Part shown: one piece after another, positions 16,107 through 25,752 of the stretch
Layout: each line of letters begins with the position of its first letter
Numbering within the stretch: position 1 is the stretch's first letter
Source of the DNA: Pseudomonas putida
GTDB lineage: Bacteria; Pseudomonadota; Gammaproteobacteria; Pseudomonadales; Pseudomonadaceae
DNA: 64,000 nt
Assembly (NCBI RefSeq): GCF_016406145.1
Contig: NZ_CP066306.1
Span: forward strand, 4,340,001 to 4,404,000
Direction: 5' to 3'
Position numbers and translations under genes: made by a program
Notes under the pieces: generated by a model
What the model was told of the DNA's origin: nothing
Seen by the model: only the letters and a program-made list of their open reading frames with translations
Database searches by the model: none

Positions 16107-16799
16107 TCAGAATCCGGTGACATCAATGACAAGTGGACTGCCACCGGCGTAAAAAACGTTACTCGCTGGCGGTGGGCTGGGGTCAAACCACGGCGAGGTG
16201 TACGCCGTGATTAGCGCCTCGCCCGTTGTCTGAATACCATCACTCTGGCAGATGCAATAAAGCTTGTAGTGCGATCTAACTAAATCCCAGAATGCTCCAT
16301 TGGGAAACCCTTCTTGGATGTTCCTGCCATAGAATGATGGAAAGCAAATAGCATACTTACGACCTGCAGGTAGGGCGTATTTAGTATTGAAAGCAAGTGC
16401 AGGCAGACTGCCAGACACGTTCATGAATCGGGAGTTGGCGTCAAAGATCAACCTGCCGTCCGGACCAAATATTTGCATTCCCGAGTTAGTAGCCGAAGCC
16501 TGCATACCTCGATATACATACACATCGACCGGCACCCCAAGCCCGTTCACCGCATAGGTAATGGTCCGTGCAGATGGCCCTGTCTTGACCGAGACATGGT
16601 AGGCAATCTGGCCTGCACAACTTACAAATACAAGATCTGAAAAATTATCCAAAGCTACTTGGATGCCGTTTATGCTCCCAGTAGGAAAGTAAATGGAAGA
16701 GCTGCTAACTGTATAGCGATTAACAAGTCCGTAATTAACCCAGTCAGAGTCTATCTGGATCGTCCCGTTTTGGTTGAAGCACTGAAAACCGGTAGGCAT
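16107..16799 (-). CDS. Phage tail-fibre-region protein, unknown
   Basis: A 230-residue protein that starts MPTGFQCFN; its ATG overlaps the stop of the upstream 97-residue gene by one base. The sequence is rich in Ser, Gly, Tyr and Phe with alternating strands (for example TITYAVNGLGVPVDVYVYRG), as in distal tail or receptor-contact proteins. Its place directly downstream of the J gene supports that. Codon use is AT-richer than the conserved tail genes, as usual for host-range genes. Confidence 0.7.
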   Translation of the reverse strand: MPTGFQCFNQNGTIQIDSDWVNYGLVNRYTVSSSSIYFPTGSINGIQVALDNFSDLVFVSCAGQIAYHVSVKTGPSARTITYAVNGLGVPVDVYVYRGMQASATNSGMQIFGPDGRLIFDANSRFMNVSGSLPALAFNTKYALPAGRKYAICFPSFYGRNIQEGFPNGAFWDLVRSHYKLYCICQSDGIQTTGEALITAYTSPWFDPSPPPASNVFYAGGSPLVIDVTGF

Positions 16800-17092
16800 T
16801 AGAAAACTCCAACCGTTATCCAAGACGGCGACTGAGCTGCCGACGTAAACGTCCAGCTGAGAACACCATTACTCTGGTTGGCGCTCACCTCAAGGGTGAA
16901 CACCCCAAAGGCATCGTTCACTCCAGTGTCCGGAACTACGACGAAGAAAGGCGTGCCAGTGGTCAGGCCTGGCACGGCCAAAGCCCCATTAGCTGAGCCT
17001 GTATAGTAGGTACCCAAAACACGACCCAGACGGTCAGTTAGTCTGATGCCAGGCGTGCCATCCGCATAAAAAGTTTCCAGACCTGCTGGCAT
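16799..17092 (-). CDS. Small tail-fibre-region protein, unknown
   Basis: A 97-residue, strand-rich protein (MPAGLETFYADGTPGIRLTD). Its N-terminus resembles that of the next gene product in style (MPAGLETFYADG versus MPTGFQCFNQNG), suggesting both begin with a short related module. It starts 15 bp after the J stop and overlaps the next gene by one base. It is probably a minor tail-tip component; no function is recognised. Confidence 0.7.
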   Translation of the reverse strand: MPAGLETFYADGTPGIRLTDRLGRVLGTYYTGSANGALAVPGLTTGTPFFVVVPDTGVNDAFGVFTLEVSANQSNGVLSWTFTSAAQSPSWITVGVF

Positions 17093-17107
17093 AGCACCCC
17101 TCCGTAA

Positions 17108-20100
17108 CTACCAAACGCCCATACGAACCCGGCGTACACCATCAACAACGACGTCAATGCCATCGTTATTTATTTTTGTGTAGGTTGAGCTCCGACTAAA
17201 GTTACGCAGAATAATTTCACCGCTATTGAAATTTATAGTCATCAACGGCTCTCCAAACTGCGTAAACGTAGAGGAAGAAATGGTCGATCCCACAATCGCA
17301 TTTTGGACTGATAGCCTCGATATGAGCGCATCATTGATAAATACCTGTCCATTCTGTATAGCGAATGGGCTCACAAAACCGTTACCCGATGGGTTCAGCA
17401 CAGCGAACCGATCAGCCATCACAGCAAATGTCGATTGCAGCACTCCCCCGCTGTTCTCAACGCCCAGACCGAAGCCAGCAGCAACGTACTGTCCACCAGC
17501 GGTGACCTGGAGCTTCACCGAGTAGGACGCGTTGATCTTCCCGTTGAGCGTGGATTGGGCATTGGCTACCTGCTGGATCGACGCCGAGTTGCTACCAACC
17601 GAGGTCTGGAGGCCGGTGAGCTGTTGCGCCTGGGCGCTAAGATCATCGCCTTGCTGAGTCACGGTCGAGGTCAACGACTCCACTGCACGACTGGAGGCCG
17701 ATGGCGCAACCCTGCCGACGGCAACCCAGTCCACATCGAAAGCGCCGCCACTTGTAGCTCCCATGTCCAAGCGAAGCCGAGTGATAGTGCTGTCCACCCA
17801 GTCCGTTCCGCCTGCTGCCAGGTTGGCCATGTCCCACTCGACCACTGCCGATTGTCCTACTGCCAAGTTCGGGTTAGCCGCGATTGCTCGATAGCTACCC
17901 GAGAACCCGTGACCAGCGGTCTGGTAGAACAACTGGCCATCCCAGTCCGTAACGGCACCGGCCCGACGGGTGATGCGCGCCCGCACGCGGCTGTAGAGAC
18001 TGCCTGTGATAGACAACGTCGCCGCCGTACCGCTGTGCAGCTGCGGATCCGAACCGGTCGAAGTGATTTTGATGAACCCAGCCCCCTGTGCCAGCGTTGC
18101 GCCCGAAGCCACCCAACCTTCGGTGGTGCTATCGAATTGCCATAAACAGTTGGGTGCTGGATCGAGACCGGAGGCCCCCAGCGCATCTTGGATTGCGCCA
18201 ACGTTGTTGTTGAGCTCGGTGATGCTGCTGGACTGACTGGTGTTGACCCCCTCCGCTGCCGAAACACGGTTGGTCAGCGCGTCCACCGCCGAGGCCGAGG
18301 CCTTGGTGGCGAGTCCATTAGTCGTGCTATTGACCGAGTTCTCCAGCGATGTGGTCCGGTTAGAGACGCTCGTGATGCTGTTGCCCTGCTGGGTCACTGT
18401 AGAGCCAAGGCTATCTACCGCTGTCGAAACCGCCGAAGTAGCCGCCGCATTGACCTGACCGTTATCGCGCCAACCTGTAGCACGTGTGCCGTACTCGAAT
18501 TGGGGTCTGGCCATTTCGACATGGCCTGATGTGACGGCACCAGTAGCACTATAAATCCTGAGATAAACGTAGCAACTAACGGCACCGGCCGGTGCAACGC
18601 CGCTGTATTGAACGCGTTCACCTCCGGGTGTGACGGTGAACATCAACGAGTTCGGTGCGCTTATCGAAGAACCCGCAGCGTTGATCCATTGGAGGAAGAA
18701 CCTAAACCCCAAACCGGCAGTACCGCGAAGATAAACAGACGCCGTCAAGGTCTGGCCTTCCGCTACTTTGGGTCTTCGATCTGGCGTTCCGCCAGTGGGG
18801 CGCACGGATTTGTAGGGGCCTGCATTCCCCACGCCTGAAACCTCAACTCGGATTGCTTTCTCCCCGGAGTTGAGCCAAGAAGTGACTCTGGAATCCACAC
18901 TCACGGCCGAACCTTCCATGGCCCAGCCATCGGCGATATCTGATCCGGAACCGTTAGCATTGAAAGTGGGGTTGTAGAACAGGTTCTCACCACCAACATC
19001 GCCAATTGTGTTGTTCAATTCGGTGATGCTGCCCGAAACGCTAGTGAGGCCTTGCTCCGTGAGGCCTACCCGGCCGGTGAGTGCTGTGGTGGCAGTGGCG
19101 TTAGCCGCGATAGCGGATGCATTGACCTGCCCATTGTCGCGCCAGCCCGTCACAACAGGACTATGTTCGTATTGTGCTTTATCGAGGTCAACAAAACCGG
19201 CCGTGATACTAGACCCCGGAGCAGATCTGATCCGGTAGAGAATGTCTACTCGCACCGAACCCGCAGGTGCGGCTAGTCCGGTGAGTACGATGCGGTTGTA
19301 CGACTCGACGGGAGAGGTGCTGACGTTGACGGGGCCATGAGTACCTATCGTCACCCCGGCCGCATCCTTGTACTGCATGTAGATCTGCACCATCAACCCC
19401 GAGCTGCCACGGATATAGATAGATGCAGTGCCTACGACCCCCTCATAGACGGGGGGGCGGAAGTCAGCAGGAGCCGACTCGGGCACGAAATCAACGTAGT
19501 GAGTGCCGGTACCGGCTATCAGCCCCGATACTTCCAGTCTTTGCCGTTTGCCGCCAGCTCCCAAGGCCGATGGCAGAAGCGACGGCACTACAGCGACGGC
19601 GGTTTGCGTGCGCCAGTACCACCCATCAGCGACGTTAGCGCTAGCAGCCGATGCTTTATCAAACGACGGGTTGTAAAGCAGGTTCTCCCCGCCCACCTGG
19701 CTGAGCGACGTGTTGATATTGGTGATCGCTTGGCCGTTGGCTGTGATCGCCGTACCGTGCTGGTCCACAGTGTTGCTCAAGGCCTGCACCGTCGAAGCAT
19801 CAGCCTTGGTAGCGACCTGGCTCAGTGCGCTGGCGGCAGCAGCTGCTGCCTCCGTCGCTACCTTGTCGGTCACGGCCACCCACGCGCTGCCGTTCCAGCG
19901 TTTGGGCGTGTTGGCATTGCCGGTTGTGTCGATCCAGAGATTCTGCACCAGTCGGTCCGCCACTGCCGGCGCGGTCGACTGGTACAGCACCTTGCCCTTG
20001 GCGCCAGCAGCATCGGCAGCGGCTTGGGCGGCCTGCTGGGCTGCGGTCACGTTCTGGTTGGTGGTGTTGAGGCTGTTCTGTACGCCGGTGAGGGCCTGGC

Positions 20101-23100
20101 CTTGGCTGGAAAGGCCCTGCTCGTTCTGCGTGACACGGTTCGACAGGCTACTCACCGTCGAGGCGTCAGCCTTCCCGTCGATGCTGGTCCGCAGGCCATC
20201 GATCTGCTGGGCCTGGGCATCAACCTCGCCGTTCAACTCTGTGACGCTGGTCTCCACGGTACCGACGCGCGCGGCGAGACCGTTTGCCGTCTGCACTGCC
20301 TGGCCAATGTCGGTCCAGTAGGTGGCGTTCGGCGGCGGGTTGCCGGCCGGGACGTCAACCTTGGCCTGGTACAGCTTGCCGTCTTCGCCCAACGTACCTT
20401 GGCCAGCCGTGTAGGCCTGGTCGGGCTTGTACGGCATCGAGTCGGCCAGATCGGCGATGCTGTCGATCTGCTGCTGCAACTCGGACTGCACTTGCCCCAG
20501 CGAGTTGTTGACGTCGACGATCTGCTGGTTCAGGTCGCTGCGAACTTCACCCAGGCGCTCGTTGACGGAGCCCGGGCCCTCCTTGTCGATCAGGTCGATG
20601 CGGTCGGTGAGCTGCTGACCCAGCTCGCTCTCGGTGATCTGGTCCTTGATCTGCTCCAGGATCGGGCCGGCGTCCATGCTGGCAACGCCGGTAACAACGG
20701 TCGGAGCGACCGGGAAGAACGGGCCGACGTTGCCAGTGCGGTCAACCAGGCGCGCCCAGAAGAAGAACCGCTGCCCGCCGCGCAGGCCCTGCATGACGTA
20801 GTCCTGCTGCGGGTATGCCAGATCGGCCAGCTTGGTGGCCTCCTCGAGGTCGGTGCCCTCGCTGTACCACAGCTCGGTGCGCTGGGTGTCCTCTGCGCCA
20901 GCTGGGAAGCCCCAAGTGATCTTGATCCCGAACAGCAGGCTTTCGGTGTTGAGGAAGGTGACCGAGGGCGGTATGCCTTCCTTACCGTTCAGCTGAGTCA
21001 GGGTCGAACTTTTCCAGATGGACGTGATGTCGAAGGCACTGACTGCCCGTACCCGCGCCAGGTAAGCGCCGGCGTAGATACCGACCACATCAACTGAAGC
21101 AGCGCCGGTGCGTTGCAGGCGAATCCAGTTGCCGTTGTCCTTGCGCCACTCGACGTCGTAGGCGACGGCCCCTTCCACTGCAGGCCAGGCGATGGTCATG
21201 GTGTTGACCGCAATTCCCTGGTCGATCATGTGGGCTGACGACAAGGTCACGCTGGCCGGAGGCTGAACGGTGGTCACGGGAATGACGCTGATCGGGCGTT
21301 CGTCCAGCTTGGCACCCGTGTCGATCGCCGCGAACTTGCTCGGGTTGAACTCAAGGGCAGTGATCTCGTATTCGCCCTCCTGGGTGCGCGTCGTCTTCAG
21401 CACGCGGAACAGTTGAACCGCCAGATCGTCGTAGTCGATTGCCCACTGCAGCTCGGGTTCAGGCTGGACGCCGTACTCGGTGGTCACGGTCACAGCTCGG
21501 CCGGCGACAGATTGCACGGTGCGAGCCTGGGCAGTGCCGTTCGGCAAGTTCAGGATCAGGCGATCGCCAGCCTTAATCGGGGTGTCACGATCCAAAGTGA
21601 TCACACGGCCGGCGGCCGACGAGATCCGGCCACCATTCGGACGGCCTGCCACCAGCTCGTCAGCCACGGGAATGACATAGCCAGGCAGCGGAATCCGGCC
21701 TTCCATGCCGGTCTTGAAGGTGACGGTGCGATCCTGACTGTTGCTCAACAGCGCCCACTTGCCTCGGCGCTGGGCCTCGGAGGCACGGGTGCAGCCAATG
21801 GCCGAGATTTCTACAGGGCGATCCCGGTACCGGCGCTGGAGCGCTAGATCGGTTACCGGAATCACATCGGTGTCGTAGTTGTTCGCCGGGTTGTCATAGC
21901 TGACCAACGCCCGGCTGTAATGGGTGTTGCGCTCAGCGCCGCCATAGACGAAGTCGCCGTCGATGACGTTGGCCCGGGTGAACACGTAGTCAATATCCTG
22001 GGCGCGCGGCATGTCCGCCTGCATGAACAGCGAACCATGGGCCCAGTACACCATGCCCCGGTAAATGGCCGAAAGGTCGCGCAGCAGGGTCCAGGCCTCA
22101 GCGCGGCCCTGCAGGTTCATGTCGCACAGGTAGCGCGGCTCTTGCCCGCCAATCCCGTCCGGCACCAGCTGGTCGCAGTATTGGGCGATGCGGTACATCT
22201 CCCACTTGTCGACCATCCACGACTTGATGCGCTTGCCCAAGCCGAAGCGGTCCTCGACGCACAGGCCGTAGGTCACGAACGCCGGGTTGTTGGTCCAGGC
22301 CTGTTTGAAAGTGCCGTCCCACACGCCGGTGTAGGTGCGGGTCCCCGGGTCGTAGTTGGTCGGCACAGGCCAGAGTTTGGCCTTGCAGTCCACGGTCACC
22401 GCCGGAATGTTCTGGAACTGCTGGGCGTCGAACTCGATGTAGAGCAGCGCGGTGTTCGGATAGCTGAGTTTCTGATCGATGATCTCCGTGTAGCCGGCAA
22501 TGGTCATCGTGTCGCCAACGGTACCGCTATTGGCGTTCGGGGTGATCCGGCGGACGCGCATCATCCAGCCGGTGGTTGCTTTAGGCAGATTGACCCGCAC
22601 GGAGCGCTGGTAGCCGTTCGTGGTTTTACCGTCGGCGGCACCCAGGTGCGCTTCAACGTACGCCCCGCCATCAGTGGCGATATCGATGGCGTACTCGATG
22701 CGGTAGCCGTTGGTGTTGCCACTGCTGTCTTGGCTGACCAAGCGAGGCCAGGACATACGCACGCGCACCGCAGATAGCTGCGTGTTGCTCAGCGAGCGGG
22801 TGAACGGGCTGTCACTGCGCAGCTCAACGTTGACGGTGTTCTCGCTCTCGATCGAGGGAATGCCCTGGATGTAATCCTGCTCAACGCTCCCGCGGCGCCA
22901 CTCCCACTTCACACCCGGGAAGTTCACATTGCCGCTGGCGTCCATGATCGGCGTGTTGTCGAGGTAAATGTCGCGATCGGTCGGCGTGCCGTCGAACTCG
23001 CCCTCGCCCACGGCCAACAGGATTTTGGCGATGTTCGTCGACTGCAGGCTGTCCGGTGCCTCAACGGGGGTTTTCGGCTTGCTCTCGCCGCCCTTGGCGC

Positions 23101-23131
23101 CGGTGATTTCCAGGTGATCTGCTGGGCCCAT
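17108..23131 (-). CDS. Tail tip host-specificity protein J
   Basis: A 2007-residue homologue of lambda gpJ, the central tail-tip protein that contacts the host receptor. The conserved J core covers about residues 1-640 (GEGEFDGTPTDRDIYLDNTP, YNNDT-type and CDQLVPDG regions). Fibronectin-like repeats lie near 640-830, then coiled-coil stalk segments (850-1130). Two similar carbohydrate-binding-like modules begin at GGENLLYNPSF near residue 1145 and GGENLFYNPTF near 1378, and a third related one lies near 1650-1800. The ATG has GGAGGAAAGC in front, preceded by a terminator-like hairpin. Confidence 0.93.
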   Translation of the reverse strand: MGPADHLEITGAKGGESKPKTPVEAPDSLQSTNIAKILLAVGEGEFDGTPTDRDIYLDNTPIMDASGNVNFPGVKWEWRRGSVEQDYIQGIPSIESENTVNVELRSDSPFTRSLSNTQLSAVRVRMSWPRLVSQDSSGNTNGYRIEYAIDIATDGGAYVEAHLGAADGKTTNGYQRSVRVNLPKATTGWMMRVRRITPNANSGTVGDTMTIAGYTEIIDQKLSYPNTALLYIEFDAQQFQNIPAVTVDCKAKLWPVPTNYDPGTRTYTGVWDGTFKQAWTNNPAFVTYGLCVEDRFGLGKRIKSWMVDKWEMYRIAQYCDQLVPDGIGGQEPRYLCDMNLQGRAEAWTLLRDLSAIYRGMVYWAHGSLFMQADMPRAQDIDYVFTRANVIDGDFVYGGAERNTHYSRALVSYDNPANNYDTDVIPVTDLALQRRYRDRPVEISAIGCTRASEAQRRGKWALLSNSQDRTVTFKTGMEGRIPLPGYVIPVADELVAGRPNGGRISSAAGRVITLDRDTPIKAGDRLILNLPNGTAQARTVQSVAGRAVTVTTEYGVQPEPELQWAIDYDDLAVQLFRVLKTTRTQEGEYEITALEFNPSKFAAIDTGAKLDERPISVIPVTTVQPPASVTLSSAHMIDQGIAVNTMTIAWPAVEGAVAYDVEWRKDNGNWIRLQRTGAASVDVVGIYAGAYLARVRAVSAFDITSIWKSSTLTQLNGKEGIPPSVTFLNTESLLFGIKITWGFPAGAEDTQRTELWYSEGTDLEEATKLADLAYPQQDYVMQGLRGGQRFFFWARLVDRTGNVGPFFPVAPTVVTGVASMDAGPILEQIKDQITESELGQQLTDRIDLIDKEGPGSVNERLGEVRSDLNQQIVDVNNSLGQVQSELQQQIDSIADLADSMPYKPDQAYTAGQGTLGEDGKLYQAKVDVPAGNPPPNATYWTDIGQAVQTANGLAARVGTVETSVTELNGEVDAQAQQIDGLRTSIDGKADASTVSSLSNRVTQNEQGLSSQGQALTGVQNSLNTTNQNVTAAQQAAQAAADAAGAKGKVLYQSTAPAVADRLVQNLWIDTTGNANTPKRWNGSAWVAVTDKVATEAAAAAASALSQVATKADASTVQALSNTVDQHGTAITANGQAITNINTSLSQVGGENLLYNPSFDKASAASANVADGWYWRTQTAVAVVPSLLPSALGAGGKRQRLEVSGLIAGTGTHYVDFVPESAPADFRPPVYEGVVGTASIYIRGSSGLMVQIYMQYKDAAGVTIGTHGPVNVSTSPVESYNRIVLTGLAAPAGSVRVDILYRIRSAPGSSITAGFVDLDKAQYEHSPVVTGWRDNGQVNASAIAANATATTALTGRVGLTEQGLTSVSGSITELNNTIGDVGGENLFYNPTFNANGSGSDIADGWAMEGSAVSVDSRVTSWLNSGEKAIRVEVSGVGNAGPYKSVRPTGGTPDRRPKVAEGQTLTASVYLRGTAGLGFRFFLQWINAAGSSISAPNSLMFTVTPGGERVQYSGVAPAGAVSCYVYLRIYSATGAVTSGHVEMARPQFEYGTRATGWRDNGQVNAAATSAVSTAVDSLGSTVTQQGNSITSVSNRTTSLENSVNSTTNGLATKASASAVDALTNRVSAAEGVNTSQSSSITELNNNVGAIQDALGASGLDPAPNCLWQFDSTTEGWVASGATLAQGAGFIKITSTGSDPQLHSGTAATLSITGSLYSRVRARITRRAGAVTDWDGQLFYQTAGHGFSGSYRAIAANPNLAVGQSAVVEWDMANLAAGGTDWVDSTITRLRLDMGATSGGAFDVDWVAVGRVAPSASSRAVESLTSTVTQQGDDLSAQAQQLTGLQTSVGSNSASIQQVANAQSTLNGKINASYSVKLQVTAGGQYVAAGFGLGVENSGGVLQSTFAVMADRFAVLNPSGNGFVSPFAIQNGQVFINDALISRLSVQNAIVGSTISSSTFTQFGEPLMTINFNSGEIILRNFSRSSTYTKINNDGIDVVVDGVRRVRMGVW

Positions 23132-23146
23132 GCTTTCCTCCGGGCA

Positions 23147-23169
23147 ATAAAAAACCGCCCGGAGGCGGT
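23147..23169 (-). terminator. Terminator-like hairpin before gene J
   Basis: ACCGCC-TCCG-GGCGGT followed by TTTTTTATTGCCCGGAGGAAAGC and the J start codon. It is nearly identical to the element in front of gene I at 23835-23858. Confidence 0.75.
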
Positions 23170-23189
23170 GTTAGTGTGCTGAGCTGGCC

Positions 23190-23819
23190 CTAGGCCTTGT
23201 CTTGAGCTTCGATGGAGATCGAGATGATAGCCCCGCCCCAGCGTCGCTTACCGATGCAGATCGGGACTGGATTGCCGCTGGCGGTGGTGTTCCTGGCGCT
23301 ACCGAAAGCGTACGAGGGCTTGTTCTCTGCTGCTGCGCTCAATGATAGACCCTGAGCCTGAGGGCTGAGCAGCTGGATCACGCCACCAATAGCCATGGAT
23401 GCACCAACGGCAGCGGCGACACCCCACCCTCCTGCGCCAGCCGCAAATGCGGCACCGACGCCACCGGAAGCTACTGTCGCGGCAACAACCAGAGCGACGC
23501 CAATCACGGTCTGCAGTAGGCCCCCGCGCTTGCTGCCACTGATGATCGGAACAATTCGAACTTCACGTGTACCGGCGCGGGAAAACTCGTCCAGCCCAAC
23601 ATTCTTCCTGTTGCGAAAAACCGCAAATCTGAGGCCAAGCCTGTCCAACCTCTTGATTTCATCCTCAAACCCTTGAAGCGTGGCCTTGAGGGCCTGAAAG
23701 ACCTCCCAGGTAGATCCGGAGTCAATCATTCGACGATGCAGGCGCCCAAACTTCTGGGCAAGTGAGCCCGAAAGTTTGATTGTGGTCATGGGCGTGTAGG
23801 CAATGGAACTCGCAGTCAT
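23190..23819 (-). CDS. Tail assembly protein I
   Basis: A 209-residue homologue of lambda gpI, which acts in tail-tip assembly. It has the N-terminal ubiquitin-like region (TTIKLSGSLAQKFGRLH) and a central glycine/alanine-rich hydrophobic segment (about residues 100-150, VIGVALVVAATVASGGVGAA) followed by the conserved QGLSLSAAAENKPSYAFG. The start is ATG with GGAGGAAAGC upstream. It lies between J and a lipoprotein moron; in lambda, I follows K directly. Confidence 0.88.
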   Translation of the reverse strand: MTASSIAYTPMTTIKLSGSLAQKFGRLHRRMIDSGSTWEVFQALKATLQGFEDEIKRLDRLGLRFAVFRNRKNVGLDEFSRAGTREVRIVPIISGSKRGGLLQTVIGVALVVAATVASGGVGAAFAAGAGGWGVAAAVGASMAIGGVIQLLSPQAQGLSLSAAAENKPSYAFGSARNTTASGNPVPICIGKRRWGGAIISISIEAQDKA

Positions 23820-23834
23820 GCTTTCCTCCAGGCA

Positions 23835-23858
23835 ATAAAAAACCGCCCGTAGGCGGTC
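23835..23858 (-). terminator. Terminator-like hairpin before gene I
   Basis: ACCGCC-TACG-GGCGGT followed by TTTTTTATTGCCTGGAGGAAAGC and the start of gene I. It is almost a copy of the element before gene J. Confidence 0.75.
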
Positions 23859-23861
23859 TAT

Positions 23862-24212
23862 TCACAGGCAGCTGTTGACTGCCTCGATTCGTCGATTTTT
23901 CCGCCAATCCATTAGGCCTGATTGGAAGTACAGATCCACTTCAGTTCCAGAGTTTGAGCCACGGAAGTCGGCAAACTCGACTTCACCAGCGCTGATAACT
24001 GTCCTGCCTCCACCTGCAAGGGACTGTATCGACGCGCCGTAGTGGGCTCCCATCAGCGACTGGTTCTGCCAGGCAAAAAGGACGCACTCAGCGAGGCTGT
24101 CGACAGGCTTTGCACTACTGAATGACCTGGCAGGCCCATCGGCCCGTTTCTCATTCATCGAAGCGCACCCGGCCAGCAAAGCCAGACCCAGAGCACCGAT
24201 CAGAATTCGCAT
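23862..24212 (-). CDS. Lipoprotein moron inside the tail operon
   Basis: A 116-residue protein with signal peptide and lipobox (LLAGC), starting at MRILIGALG; GGGAGGG lies 5 bases upstream. The mature domain has SLAECVLFAWQNQ and a C-terminal VNSCL, so a disulfide is possible. It is inserted between genes K and I, which are adjacent in lambda. Lipoproteins in this spot of other phages block receptors or DNA entry by related phages; that role here is inference. Confidence 0.75.
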   Translation of the reverse strand: MRILIGALGLALLAGCASMNEKRADGPARSFSSAKPVDSLAECVLFAWQNQSLMGAHYGASIQSLAGGGRTVISAGEVEFADFRGSNSGTEVDLYFQSGLMDWRKNRRIEAVNSCL

Positions 24213-24244
24213 GTGATCCCTCCCTGAAAACCGGGAATGTACCA

Positions 24245-25000
24245 TCACTTGGCATCGCGATGGCGAAGCACAAGCCGCGTCCGATCGAGCCAGGGCCCGC
24301 CAAACACAACAATTTCTGATGGCCGCCCCAGCAAGTGGTGCAGCATGAACGGGCCAGGGCCGAAGACCTCCGCCGCTTCCACGGGCAGCCGAGCGTCAGC
24401 GCCCAGGTAGATGCCGGCGTGGTTCGGGTGAGCTGTCCGGCCGACAGACATCACGATCATGTCGCCGCGCTGAGGCTGGCTGACCTGGTAAAAGCCAGCA
24501 GCCTCGTAGGTCTGCTCGTAAAGGCTCGGGCCGTCTGCCTGCTCCCACCATCCCTCCTCCCGGGCGTATGCCGGAAAATCCAACCCCCACTCGCGCTTAT
24601 ACCAGTCCGCGCAGACCTGCCAGCAGTCCCAGGCACCGTGCACGAAGGGTCGGCCCAGCAGCGGGGTGTGACCGGTCGGAGTGATGGTGCGCAGGTCGCC
24701 CTCTGGCCACGACAGGATGTACCAGGGCAACCCCGTTGCCTCGCACATCGCGAGGTCGCGCGGCGAAGGCCTGCTGGTCGCGTCAGGGTGCGAGTGCACA
24801 ATGCCGATTACCTTGCCCTGGTCTTCGGCTGCCGCATACTGCTCTGGGGAGATACGGAACTCCTCGGACGGGTCGGTCGCGATGTTGTCGCATGGTAGGT
24901 ACCGCCGGGAGCGGCCCACGGCGATGATCAACCCGCAGCACTCGCGCGGATACTCTGCCGCAGCGTGCACTTGCACGGCGGCGAGGATGTGTTTGCGCAT
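24245..25000 (-). CDS. Tail tip protein K, MPN/JAMM plus NlpC/P60
   Basis: A 251-residue lambda gpK homologue. The N-terminal JAMM-type metal motif is complete (HSHP at residues 69-72 with Asp82), and the C-terminal NlpC/P60 peptidase has Cys126 in DCWQV and His194 in HAGIYLG. It helps tail-tip assembly and may cut peptidoglycan during DNA entry. It lies directly after gene L, with 2 bp between. Confidence 0.93.
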   Translation of the reverse strand: MRKHILAAVQVHAAAEYPRECCGLIIAVGRSRRYLPCDNIATDPSEEFRISPEQYAAAEDQGKVIGIVHSHPDATSRPSPRDLAMCEATGLPWYILSWPEGDLRTITPTGHTPLLGRPFVHGAWDCWQVCADWYKREWGLDFPAYAREEGWWEQADGPSLYEQTYEAAGFYQVSQPQRGDMIVMSVGRTAHPNHAGIYLGADARLPVEAAEVFGPGPFMLHHLLGRPSEIVVFGGPWLDRTRLVLRHRDAK

Positions 25001-25002
25001 GG

Positions 25003-25752
25003 TCAGCTCCGTGCGATCAGGGAAACGGCCGGGAAGCCGCCGAAGGGCAGCTGGTTACCCGGACCATGACGGACAGTGCACCCGGTATCGAAGCACCCAT
25101 TGCACTGATCCTTGGCCGGATCGTCCGTTGGATTGCCGTCAAGGTCGAAATAAGGGCCGGTATAACCGCAGTTCGGCCCACGGTACCCGGCGGTCATTGC
25201 CCAGTGGCAAAGCTGGGTCATCTGCCGGCCGATTGTCTCCCCGCCCACGTCGCCAGGGCTGGCCAGCTCCCAAGACACAGCGGTGCCGTTCTCGGACACC
25301 TTCTGGTCGATGTACCAGACCTCGATCGCCTCCTCACTCGGGTCAGCTTCCGGGTTACCGGCGGGGAAATTTGCCGCGTCCAAGTAGCGCGCCATGGTGT
25401 GACGCATGGTCAGCTTGAACTCGAGCAAGTTGTCGAAGGCCAGGCACAGCGCCGTAATCCTGCCGTTGACGTTGCCCACGGTCAGCGTGGGTCGTACTGC
25501 CGTACCGTCCGAGTTCGCTTCAATGCCCTCTATCTGCATAGGCCAGGCACCGTACTCGTTGCCCTGCCACGAGATCGACTTGGCCGGAAGCTGGTCGGCG
25601 TTTGCGCCAGCTGCGGCCAGCTCCTCGGGCGAATGCGGGATTGCATGCCCGTGGAACCGGAGCGTGTCCGCCCCGAAGTCCGAACCGTCCAGTTCAAACA
25701 GCAGGATCTCCGCGCCCGGCTCCAGTTTCTGCAGCTGCGTGATCAAACTCAT
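25003..25752 (-). CDS. Minor tail protein L, Fe-S type
   Basis: A 249-residue lambda gpL homologue, part of the tail tip. The C-terminal cysteines (LCHWAMTAGYRGPNCGYTG, then CNGCFDTGC) match the set known to hold a 4Fe-4S cluster in lambda L. The ATG overlaps the end of gene M by 4 bases. Confidence 0.92.
   Translation of the reverse strand: MSLITQLQKLEPGAEILLFELDGSDFGADTLRFHGHAIPHSPEELAAAGANADQLPAKSISWQGNEYGAWPMQIEGIEANSDGTAVRPTLTVGNVNGRITALCLAFDNLLEFKLTMRHTMARYLDAANFPAGNPEADPSEEAIEVWYIDQKVSENGTAVSWELASPGDVGGETIGRQMTQLCHWAMTAGYRGPNCGYTGPYFDLDGNPTDDPAKDQCNGCFDTGCTVRHGPGNQLPFGGFPAVSLIARS

Noticed and set aside
19337-21097. 586-codon + strand open frame opposite gene J
   Set aside because: Lies wholly inside the J gene; composition is that of antisense translation.
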